From SAR202 cluster bacterium (GTDB lineage Bacteria > Chloroflexota > Dehalococcoidia > UBA3495), in contig VFHG01000098.1 in assembly GCA_009392075.1 (NCBI GenBank), positions 1 to 9,105 of the forward strand: 9,105 nucleotides of DNA. The letters run 5' to 3'. Below the pieces are notes generated by a model. It ran no database searches. It was not told where the DNA came from and was given only the letters and a program-made list of their open reading frames with translations. Shown one piece after another: positions 1 to 6,501 of this stretch. Position 1 is the stretch's first letter; each line of letters starts with the position of its first letter. A program made the position numbers and the translations under genes.

Positions 1-1
1 A

Positions 2-799
2 GGAGCGGACGATTCTGCCCCAGACGGAAGCTTCATGTGGCCTACATCGATCGCTCTAAACAAGGAAGGCATCGCCTACGTATCCGATGAATGGCTCAAC
101 CGGATTTCCGTGTTTGACAAGGACGGGAATTGTACCGGCAAGTGGGGAAGCCTTGGAGACCAAGAAGGTGAGATAGACCGCCCGGCCGGGCTGGCGTTCG
201 ATGCCGAGGATAGGCTCTATCTAGTGGACAGCGCGAACCATCGGATTCAAATATTCACTAAAGATGGGGAATTTATATCCACATGGGGCCACAACGGCAA
301 CGGTGATGGCGAGTTCAACTATCCTTGGGGCATAGAGATCGACCGTAATGGCGACGTGTACGTTGCCGATTGGCGAAATGACCGGATTCAAAAATTCGAC
401 CGGGACGGCCGGTTCCTGATGGAGTTTGGCTCTTCTGGAAAGGGTGATGGAGAGTTCAACCGGCCCTCTGGAGTCGCTGTCGACAAGGATGGAATCATCT
501 ACGTCACCGACTTCAAAAACGACCGTCTTCAGGTGTTCGACGCCGAGGGCAACTATATTACCCAGATGACTGGCGATGCGACCCTGTCCAAGTGGGGCCG
601 GGAGCGGCTAGAACTGGACCCAGGAATGATGAGGGGCAGAGAAAGGGCGCAGGGTCTGATGGAGCGAGAGAAGCTGTTCAACGGACCGATCGCTGTAGAA
701 GTAGACGATGAAGGCCGGGTATTTGTGGTTGAAACCGCACGCCAACGCCTCCAAGTCTATCGTAAGCAGACCGCTATCTTCCACGGTGGCCTTCTGTAA
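2..799 (+). CDS. NHL-repeat beta-propeller protein (5' partial)
   Basis: The reading frame is open from the first full codon at position 2, so the gene begins upstream; the ATG at 35 lies inside a repeat (PDGSFMWP) and is not the true start. About five NHL-type blades are visible, each with a P-x-G/S-[IVL]-x-[VIL] strand, an [IV]-Y-V-[TA]-D core, an N-[DH]-R-[IL]-Q-x-F strand and a G-E-F-x-x-x-W/F-G turn. Four are in tandem to about nt 574. A charged insert of about 37 residues (nt 575-685) then precedes a last blade (IAVEVDDEGRVFVV). NHL propellers usually have six blades and act as protein- or ligand-binding scaffolds; some are secreted or periplasmic. The N-terminus, and any signal peptide, is outside the window. 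No catalytic residues are evident, so the function is unknown. It ends at a strong terminator and is probably unrelated to the downstream CoA genes. The family call is confident; the role is not. Confidence 0.9.
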   Translation, partial: GADDSAPDGSFMWPTSIALNKEGIAYVSDEWLNRISVFDKDGNCTGKWGSLGDQEGEIDRPAGLAFDAEDRLYLVDSANHRIQIFTKDGEFISTWGHNGNGDGEFNYPWGIEIDRNGDVYVADWRNDRIQKFDRDGRFLMEFGSSGKGDGEFNRPSGVAVDKDGIIYVTDFKNDRLQVFDAEGNYITQMTGDATLSKWGRERLELDPGMMRGRERAQGLMEREKLFNGPIAVEVDDEGRVFVVETARQRLQVYRKQTAIFHGGLL

Positions 800-837
800 C
801 CGAATATCAGTTCGTTAGACCGCTACTTCAGAGACGA

Positions 838-871
838 AAAAAGCCCTGGCCCATAATGGTCGGGGCTTTTT
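838..871. terminator. bidirectional rho-independent terminator
   Basis: The perfect arms AAAAAGCCC (838-846) and GGGCTTTTT (863-871) are extended inward by five more pairs (847-851 with 858-862, two of them G-T/G-U wobbles), leaving the 6-nt loop CATAAT. A T-run follows on the plus strand (867-871, then GTTT). An A-run at 837-842 gives a T-run on the minus strand. The hairpin lies 39 bp after the NHL gene stop and 79 bp after the stop of the minus-strand hydrolase, so it can end both convergent transcripts. A second, plainer stem-loop (897-903 with 917-923, 7 bp perfect) lies between it and the hydrolase without a T-run. Confidence 0.88.
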
Positions 872-950
872 GTTTACCTATAAGGTGGTTTCACTGATGG
901 GCTTGCCGGAAATGCCAGCCCATTTGAGGGCTAACCAACCCTAAAGATGG

Positions 951-1736
951 CTAGACGCCGGCGGCTACCTTTGCAGCGGCCTGTTCGAGGAATCTAGTGA
1001 CGTGAGGCAGGACCAACTCGCCGGCGCGGGATGCCTCGCCGTGGTTCAATCCGGGCAATGTCACGAAAACCGAATTGGGGATCGCCTCAGCAGCGGCTTT
1101 GGAACCGGGGTAAAACCCGTCAGCGTCTCCGCAGTAGAGCAGACAGGGCAAGTTCAAGCCGGGTAGCAACTTCGCCACGCCGTCGGTGCCCCTGGGCGCG
1201 GTGGTCGCGGCGATCAGCGCCTCAGGGTCGTTCGCCAGCAGCCGTTCCCTGCGTCCGGCCTCGATGGGGCCTTCCTTGACCTCAGCTTCGGACACGTAGT
1301 GTGCCATTCCCTGCCGCAGAGTGTTGATCCGGTCTTGGGGCGGGGTATCGGAATTGACGGTGTCGGCGCCCATCCCGCCAAGGATCAGCGAATGGAACCG
1401 GTCTTGGGCATGCACCACCAGGCCGAAGCCGATGCGGCCGCCCATGGAATAACCCATATAGTGGGCCTTGTCCACGTCCAGGTCGTCCATCACCGCCAGG
1501 ATGTCGCGCACCCGTAGCTTCAGGTCATAGTCTTTAGGGTCGTGGGGTTTATCGCTGCGGCCATGGCCGCGGGCGTCCACCAGGATCACCCGGTATCCCT
1601 TCTTTAATTCCTCGACGAACCCATAGGCGTACCAGGTCTGGAGGCTGTTGGTAAGGCCATGTTGCATGACTAGAGGCGGACCTTCGCCCTCAACGTGGTA
1701 GTGGATGCTGACGCCCGAGTTGTCTACGTATGGCAT
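951..1736 (-). CDS. alpha/beta hydrolase-fold protein
   Basis: A 261-residue serine hydrolase of the alpha/beta fold, typical length for a single-domain cytoplasmic member with no signal peptide. Visible in order: the oxyanion-loop HG (QHGLTNS, residues 25-31), the DARGHGRSD strand-turn (54-62), the nucleophile elbow GYSMGG with Ser97, the acid Asp204 in YCGDADGF, and the base His232 in LNHGE. The triad is therefore complete. The frame extends to a TTG at 1766, but the ATG at 1736 is preferred: GGGAGG lies 6 nt upstream and the fold begins directly after it. It is the last gene of the minus-strand operon, 47 bp after the crotonase-like gene. Relatives include haloperoxidase-like esterases, 3-oxoadipate enol-lactonases and C-C bond hydrolases. 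Context suggests hydrolysis of an ester, lactone, thioester or C-C bond in the pathway started by the CoA-transferases, but the substrate is unknown. Confidence 0.92.
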   Translation of the reverse strand: MPYVDNSGVSIHYHVEGEGPPLVMQHGLTNSLQTWYAYGFVEELKKGYRVILVDARGHGRSDKPHDPKDYDLKLRVRDILAVMDDLDVDKAHYMGYSMGGRIGFGLVVHAQDRFHSLILGGMGADTVNSDTPPQDRINTLRQGMAHYVSEAEVKEGPIEAGRRERLLANDPEALIAATTAPRGTDGVAKLLPGLNLPCLLYCGDADGFYPGSKAAAEAIPNSVFVTLPGLNHGEASRAGELVLPHVTRFLEQAAAKVAAGV

Positions 1737-1783
1737 TTCCTGCCTCCCGAAATTTGTCTGGAACAAGGATAAGCTAAAAGCGG

Positions 1784-2701
1784 TTACCCGTACAATTCTC
1801 TGCGGGTCTCGTCCAGCAACGCCCGTTCCTCTGGACTCAATTCTGGGAACCCTGGAGCTTTGGGGCGTATACCGCCGGTGAAGTCGGGCGGCCTTTTCTC
1901 CAAGAACGCCTTTCGGCCTTCGTCCCCATCGGTGGTGAGCTGGGTCAACAGGGTGTTATAGAGGGTTTGGACCCTCCAGGCCTCTGAGATTGGGATATCC
2001 CGGAACCTGATAGAGAACTCCTTCATCATGCGGACCGCAACCGGAGGCATCCCGGCGATGCGATTGGCGATCTCTTCGGCCCGAGTCATCAACTGGCCAT
2101 GGGGAACAACCTCGTTAATCAGGTTGATGCGCAGCGCCTCTTTGGCGTCGAAGGCCTCGTCGGTGAGCAGAATTCTCATGGCGTCGGCGTGAGAGACCTG
2201 GCGTGTCAGAAACGTCGCGCCAGGCCCGTTGCCGACCCAACCCTGACTCAGCAGGGCGAATTTGAATTGGGCGTGTTCTTCGGATGCGATGCGGATGTCC
2301 GTGGATGTGAGCATCAGGTAGAAGCCGGCGCCGGCCGCCCATCCGTTGATGGCCCCAATGACCGGTTTCCAGATGTGGGGATAGTGGTCGCCCAGCTGCC
2401 CGTCGGCCCCCATCTTGGCGCCGTTAACGGTCCCGGAAAGCGGCCAGAAGATGTTCTCTGTGCGAATCCGGTTCAGGTCTTCTTCAGAAACGCCCGGCGG
2501 AGGCGCCAGGTTGTGGCCCGCACAGAAGTGCCGGTCACCGGCGCCGGTGAGTATGGCGACGCGGACTTCCCAGTCCTCCCAGATGTTTTTCCACACTTCG
2601 CTGATCTCATCAGATGTCTGATGGTCGAGGATGTTGCCCTTATCGGGGTTGTCGATCGTTACGTAGGCGATATGGCCTTTTTTCTCGTAGAGGATGCCCA
2701 T
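1784..2701 (-). CDS. crotonase-fold (enoyl-CoA hydratase/isomerase-like) protein
   Basis: A 305-residue crotonase-superfamily protein. The first oxyanion-hole segment is HFCAGHNL (58-65), the second is NGWAAGAG (119-126), followed by TDIRIASEEHAQF (134-146). The C-terminal EGRKAFLEKRPPDF (261-274) is typical of enoyl-CoA hydratases. By comparison with rat mitochondrial hydratase, Glu144 (in GGGCEL) is replaced by Tyr or Leu (GAGFYL) and Glu164 (in FGQPE) by Leu150 (FKFAL). Both canonical acid/base residues therefore seem absent. The stretch between the two oxyanion segments is also about 15 residues longer than in the rat enzyme. CoA-thioester binding is likely, but simple 2-enoyl-CoA hydration is doubtful; isomerase, hydrolase, decarboxylase or lyase chemistry is possible. 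The frame reaches a TTG at 2731, but the ATG at 2701 has GGGAG 7 nt upstream and starts right at the domain. It lies 32 bp after the type B transferase in the same operon. Confidence 0.92.
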   Translation of the reverse strand: MGILYEKKGHIAYVTIDNPDKGNILDHQTSDEISEVWKNIWEDWEVRVAILTGAGDRHFCAGHNLAPPPGVSEEDLNRIRTENIFWPLSGTVNGAKMGADGQLGDHYPHIWKPVIGAINGWAAGAGFYLMLTSTDIRIASEEHAQFKFALLSQGWVGNGPGATFLTRQVSHADAMRILLTDEAFDAKEALRINLINEVVPHGQLMTRAEEIANRIAGMPPVAVRMMKEFSIRFRDIPISEAWRVQTLYNTLLTQLTTDGDEGRKAFLEKRPPDFTGGIRPKAPGFPELSPEERALLDETRRELYG

Positions 2702-2733
2702 GTCTAATCTCCCATGCGGGTCTAGCGGCAAGT

Positions 2734-3906
2734 TCAGTAGATTATTTGCTCTTCGACCATCCGGTCGACCTCCGGCCCGGACAGCCCCAGCAGTTCTTGA
2801 TAGACGTATTCATTGTGTTGGCCGAGCACCGGCGCTGCAGTGAGATAGGGGCCCGGTTCACCGTCGAACCGCCAAGGGAGTCCGGGCAGGTCCCGAAGCT
2901 CCCCGTCACTGGTCCGAAGGTTGGTGAAGTAGCCGGCTTCGCTCAACTGGGGTTCGTTGAACACCCTGAGTATGTCCTGCGACGGTCCCGAGGGCACACC
3001 TACCTGTTGCAGCAGTTGCATGGCATTGACGTCTTCGTGTTGCAACGTCCACTCGGTGATCGCAGCGTCAAGTGGGTCCTGATGGTCCCTGCGTCCGGCT
3101 GCTTCGGCGTAACGCGGGTCGGATGCTAGTTCCGGTCTCCCGATCACCTGGCACAGCGAGACCCACTCTTCGTCATTGGTGACGGCGATGGCGACCCAGC
3201 GGTCGGCACCCGAACAGTGGTAGACACCGTGTGGGGCGTACCAGTCGTCCCTGTTGCCCATCGGTTCTTTCACACGCCCGTTCATCTGATAGTCCAAGAG
3301 CGCTTCCGGGATGCTGGCGTTCAGGGCTTCGGCCATGGAGAAATCAACATATTGCCCCTGGCCGGTCAACGCCCGGTTGTTCAGGGCGGCAGCGGTAACC
3401 ATGGCCAGCTCCATCCCAACCCACGGGTCGGCCCACAGTCCTCCGGTTACCGGCTCCCGTTCTGGGTAGCCCGAGATCGAGTTCCAGCCGGTATAGTGCT
3501 GTAGCAGGCTCCCATAGGCCACATAGTCTTTGTGGGGCCCGGAATGCCCGGTTCCCGATGAGGCCACCATTATGATATCGGGCCTAGCCGCGCTGACCGC
3601 TTCATAGCCCAATCCCAAGCGTTCTATGACTCCCGCGGCAAAGTTCTCGATGACCACGTCGGAGATGGCCAGTAGTTGCTTGACCAGCGCCAATCCTTCT
3701 GAAGTGGATATGTTGAGCGAAGCGTAGATCTTGGACTGGTTGTAAGCCTGGAAAGGAGCTCCTCTGGTGGACGGGTCGGGGCGGCGGGCGCTCCCTATTT
3801 TGATCACCTCAGCGCCCATGGCGGCCATGAAGCGTGTCGCCGTTGGGCCGGCGATGATCCAGCTAAGGTCCAGTACCCGGATTCCGTGCAGCGGCAGTTC
3901 GTTCAT
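2734..3906 (-). CDS. CaiB/BaiF family III CoA-transferase, type B (catalytic Asp present)
   Basis: A 390-residue, full-length family III CoA-transferase, an interlocked-dimer fold that moves CoA between carboxylates in the cytoplasm. The N-terminal core is HGIRVLDLSWIIAGP (7-21) and GAEVIKI (31-37), followed by VVIENFAAG (84-92) and ERLGLGYEA (95-103). The catalytic region is GGLWADPWVG; Asp160 aligns by eye with Asp169 of formyl-CoA transferase and of E. coli CaiB. TGQGQYVDFSMAEAL (181-195) follows, and the C-terminal end is LGQHNEYVYQELLGL (361-375). It shares a distinctive GNRD..AP..VY.C....WVA block (217-239) with the plus-strand type B protein. The ATG lies only 3 bp after the stop of the upstream type A gene and has no strong Shine-Dalgarno, which suggests translational coupling and a joint complex. 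The acyl donor and acceptor are unknown; racemase activity, as in the AMACR branch, is an alternative. Confidence 0.93.
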   Translation of the reverse strand: MNELPLHGIRVLDLSWIIAGPTATRFMAAMGAEVIKIGSARRPDPSTRGAPFQAYNQSKIYASLNISTSEGLALVKQLLAISDVVIENFAAGVIERLGLGYEAVSAARPDIIMVASSGTGHSGPHKDYVAYGSLLQHYTGWNSISGYPEREPVTGGLWADPWVGMELAMVTAAALNNRALTGQGQYVDFSMAEALNASIPEALLDYQMNGRVKEPMGNRDDWYAPHGVYHCSGADRWVAIAVTNDEEWVSLCQVIGRPELASDPRYAEAAGRRDHQDPLDAAITEWTLQHEDVNAMQLLQQVGVPSGPSQDILRVFNEPQLSEAGYFTNLRTSDGELRDLPGLPWRFDGEPGPYLTAAPVLGQHNEYVYQELLGLSGPEVDRMVEEQIIY

Positions 3907-3909
3907 CGG

Positions 3910-5106
3910 CTAAGCCAGGCCCACCAGTATCTCCAGGTTGTGCTGGCCCAAGAGGGGCGCCGGGCGGGCTGCCAGAGGCAGTTTAGTGTTAGAGAACTTG
4001 TAGGCTGCACCGGGATATCTGAGGGCGCCCGCAACGGGATGCACCATCTCGACGAAGAATTCGCGGTGGGCCAGGTGCTCGTCACTGAGTAAGTCCAGAA
4101 CCGTATTAACCGGGAAGCAGGGGACGCGTTGTTCCTGGCCCATACGTGCAATCTCATGCTTGGAATGGTTTACGCTCCACTCGCTAAGCAGTTTCCACAG
4201 CGCGGGAGAGTTCTTCTGCCGGGCGTCGCGGGTGGCGTAACGAGCATCGGCCGCCCAGGGAGGGCTTCCCATCACCAGGAGCCACCGTTCCCATTGGGCG
4301 TCCTCTCTGGGGGAGATTGCCACATAACCGTCGTTACAGGGCAGAATGCCTCCGATAGCGCCGACCATGCCACCGATGGCCGCTTCTTCCACCTTGGCCA
4401 GGTCCCTGGGCGGCGCGGGCCTGCCGTAGGCGCTGTTGGCCAGGCCGCTGATCAACTGGGTGACCATCGCTTCGAAAGACGAGATATCTATTCGGGCGCC
4501 TTGGCCGGTCATACGTTTGCGGTAGAGAGCCATGATAGTAGCAGTTGCCGCGGCCATGCCGCCCACCAACTCCGCCTGATGCCCGCCGGCCCTGATCGGC
4601 GGGTCGCTGTCCGGGTCCTTTACCGCCCCCAACAGGCCGTGGGCATGGCCGCTCATATGGTAGAGGACCAGGTCAGTGGCCTTGAAATCCGTGTAGGGAC
4701 CTCGGTTGCCGAAGGGCGTGATGGAGGTGAAGATGAGACCGGGATTGCCGTCATTCAGAGCTTGAAAGCCAAGTCCTCGGTCCTCCAACGAGACCGGCGG
4801 CGGGTTCTCGACAACTATATCGGCGGTTGCCGCCAGCTTCCGGAACGCTTCCGCCCCGTCGGCTGAATCGAGGTCCAAGGTGATGCCGTATTTGTTTGCG
4901 TTCAGGGCCAGGAACAGGCCGCTTTTTTCGGGATGTGGTTGGCCGCCGGGGAAGGGCCCCATGCTCCGTGCTTCTTCCCCTTCTGGAGGTTCAACCTTGA
5001 TCACTTCCGCGCCCATCTGGGCCATGATCTTGGCGCAATAAGGGCCGGAGATTCCCTGCCCCACATCAAGCACCCGGACTCCCGACAATAATCCGTCTGA
5101 CGTCAC
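3910..5106 (-). CDS. CaiB/BaiF family III CoA-transferase, type A (catalytic Asp replaced by Glu)
   Basis: A 398-residue family III CoA-transferase homologue and first gene of the minus operon. Visible are LSGVRVLDVGQGISGPYCAK (7-26), GAEVIKVEPPEGE (32-44), NANKYGITLDLDS (69-81), ITPFGNRGPYTDFKATD (129-145) and TGQGARIDIS (200-209); the C-terminal end is LLGQHNLEIL (385-394). The catalytic Asp position (Asp169 in formyl-CoA transferase) is Glu179 here, in GGHQAELVGG, so its own catalytic competence is doubtful. It is closer by eye to the plus-strand type A protein (shared QG.(A/S)GP(Y/F)CAK, EVIKVEPP and TPFG..GPY.D(F/Y)K..D) than to its operon partner. The start is a GTG at 5106, with the domain beginning six residues later; no clear Shine-Dalgarno precedes it and no in-frame ATG fits better. 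It is inferred to be the non-catalytic or regulatory subunit of a heteromer with the type B protein encoded 3 bp downstream. Confidence 0.9.
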   Translation of the reverse strand: MTSDGLLSGVRVLDVGQGISGPYCAKIMAQMGAEVIKVEPPEGEEARSMGPFPGGQPHPEKSGLFLALNANKYGITLDLDSADGAEAFRKLAATADIVVENPPPVSLEDRGLGFQALNDGNPGLIFTSITPFGNRGPYTDFKATDLVLYHMSGHAHGLLGAVKDPDSDPPIRAGGHQAELVGGMAAATATIMALYRKRMTGQGARIDISSFEAMVTQLISGLANSAYGRPAPPRDLAKVEEAAIGGMVGAIGGILPCNDGYVAISPREDAQWERWLLVMGSPPWAADARYATRDARQKNSPALWKLLSEWSVNHSKHEIARMGQEQRVPCFPVNTVLDLLSDEHLAHREFFVEMVHPVAGALRYPGAAYKFSNTKLPLAARPAPLLGQHNLEILVGLA

Positions 5107-5150
5107 AGTGACGCCCAGTTTTGTGTCTGTTGGTTGGTCATTATTAGGGG

Positions 5151-5179
5151 ATATTAGCGATGGCTAATTGGAATGTCCA
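5151..5179 (-). promoter_or_regulatory. candidate sigma70-type promoter of the minus operon
   Basis: On the minus strand, TGGACA (5174-5179, 5 of 6 to the TTGACA consensus) and TAATAT (5151-5156, 4 of 6 to TATAAT) are separated by exactly 17 nt. Initiation would fall near 5144, leaving a leader of about 38 nt before the GTG at 5106. The element lies in the 197-bp region between the two divergent transferase operons. On the plus strand a weak TAATAT at 5248-5253 might serve the other operon, but I see no good -35 partner. Motif match only. Confidence 0.4.
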
Positions 5180-5303
5180 CCGGGATGCAGTAGATACAAC
5201 TTTTACGATTCGGCGGCCAGGGCCGTTCGCGCTGCCGCGTTTTCGGTTAATATGGCATGTCGAACCGGTATCTAGGTGGATCTGCGACCTATGGATGATC
5301 GTC

Positions 5304-6494
5304 ATGGAAAATAATGGCGGAGTCCTCAGCGATATAAAGGTCCTCGACTTGAGCCAGGGAGTGGCCGGGCCTTTCTGCGCCAAGTTCCTGGCCGGGTTGG
5401 GCGCTGAGGTCATCAAGGTCGAGCCGCCCTTCACGGGGGACTCATCTAGGCAGTCTGAGCCGATAATGGGAGGCGAATCCGGACTCGAACGCAGCGCCCT
5501 TTTCGCCTACCTGAACACCAGCAAGAAAAGCATCACCCTCGATCTAGAGACGCCTGGCCAGGCCGAGTCCGTAAAACGGCTGGCCCAGGAAAGTGACATC
5601 CTGGTTGAGAGCTTTGCCCCTGGATACCTAGAATCCCTTGGACTGGGTTATGACTCTCTAGCAGAGATCAATCCCGGCCTGATCTACGTTTCCGTCACCC
5701 CCTTCGGACAGTCGGGGCCGTACCGCGACTACAAGGGGTCGGACATCGTAGCCCAGGCCGTCGGCGCATTGATGTACACCGTCGGCCTGCCCGACCGCGA
5801 ACCATTGAAGGTCGGTGGTGAGTCTGCGCTCTACACCACTGGCATCAGCGCCTTTTCCGCAGCCATGCTCGCACTCCATGTCAGGGACGCCCAGGGCTAT
5901 GGGCAGCATGTGGACATCTCAGCGATGGACGTGATGACCGTGGCCCAGATCCATTCGTCCATCAACGAACAGTTCGGCCACACACCGGTTCGGCGGCCAA
6001 CCAACTTGGTACGAGCCCAGGACGGCTGGGTCAGTCCGGGCTTGGAAAGCGGGGTGCAGCAGGGCACCTGGCCCAAGGTCTGTGAACTGATGGGCGTGCC
6101 CGAGTTTGCGGAAGACCCTAGGTTCACCACCCAAGAAGCACGACGCACAAACCAGCAGGAGCTATTGGTCGTAGTCGGAAACTGGGCCGCCACCAAGCCC
6201 AAAGAGGAGATCTACCACACCCTCCAAGCGCTACGGACCATCACCGGCTACGTGGCCACGGTCGAGGATCTATTGGTCGCACAGCAGATGGTAAACCGGG
6301 AATTCTTTAAGCCCCTGGCGGACCCGGTGTTCGGCGAAGTGACCCACCCAGGCGCACCGTTCCGGATGGACGACGACCCCTGGCGATTGCTTCCTGCTCC
6401 CAATTTGGGCGAGCACAATGAAGAGATCTTGGGCGGGCGTCTGGGATTTCCCCGCAAGGACTTGTCCCAACTTGCGCCTGAAGGCGGGGAATAG
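5304..6494 (+). CDS. CaiB/BaiF family III CoA-transferase, type A (catalytic Asp missing)
   Basis: A 396-residue family III CoA-transferase homologue, counted from the ATG at 5304. Visible are IKVLDLSQGVAGPFCAK (11-27), GAEVIKVEPP (33-42), NTSKKSITLDLET (71-83), VTPFGQSGPYRDYKGSD (131-147) and GYGQHVDIS (198-206); the C-terminal end is LGEHNEEILGG (368-378). At the Asp169 position of formyl-CoA transferase it has Leu176 (GGESALYTTG), so it lacks the nucleophile; only Glu173 is nearby. The frame is open back to an ATG at 5160, giving 48 extra residues, but those overlap the candidate promoter of the opposite operon and have no family character. The start at 5304 gives normal length; the ATG at 5295 is a close alternative, and the AGGTGGA at 5274-5280 does not decide. 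It is followed after 7 bp by a type B gene, its inferred catalytic partner. First gene of the plus-strand pair. Confidence 0.9.
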   Translation: MENNGGVLSDIKVLDLSQGVAGPFCAKFLAGLGAEVIKVEPPFTGDSSRQSEPIMGGESGLERSALFAYLNTSKKSITLDLETPGQAESVKRLAQESDILVESFAPGYLESLGLGYDSLAEINPGLIYVSVTPFGQSGPYRDYKGSDIVAQAVGALMYTVGLPDREPLKVGGESALYTTGISAFSAAMLALHVRDAQGYGQHVDISAMDVMTVAQIHSSINEQFGHTPVRRPTNLVRAQDGWVSPGLESGVQQGTWPKVCELMGVPEFAEDPRFTTQEARRTNQQELLVVVGNWAATKPKEEIYHTLQALRTITGYVATVEDLLVAQQMVNREFFKPLADPVFGEVTHPGAPFRMDDDPWRLLPAPNLGEHNEEILGGRLGFPRKDLSQLAPEGGE

Positions 6495-6501
6495 GCCAAA
6501 T

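Noticed and set aside
897..923. Stem-loop ATGGGCT/AGCCCAT as a second terminator
   Set aside because: The 7-bp stem is real, but no T-run follows on the minus strand and only TTT on the plus strand; the hairpin at 838-871 is a much better terminator.
951..1766. TTG start at 1766 for the alpha/beta hydrolase
   Set aside because: The ATG at 1736 has GGGAGG at ideal spacing and the family N-terminus begins right after it.
2099..2707. A 202-codon plus-strand open frame
   Set aside because: It is wholly antisense to the crotonase-like gene, has no family character and no ribosome-binding site; it is a shadow of the GC-rich coding strand.
1784..2731. TTG start at 2731 for the crotonase-like gene
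   Set aside because: The ATG at 2701 has a GGGAG site and begins at the domain; the longer form would also nearly touch the upstream stop.
4129..4866. A 245-codon plus-strand open frame
   Set aside because: It is antisense to the type A transferase, whose protein is clearly conserved; the composition of the frame is that of a shadow.
5160..5303. 48-residue N-terminal extension of the plus-strand type A transferase
   Set aside because: It has no family homology by eye and overlaps the best promoter candidate for the opposite operon; the shorter protein has normal family length.
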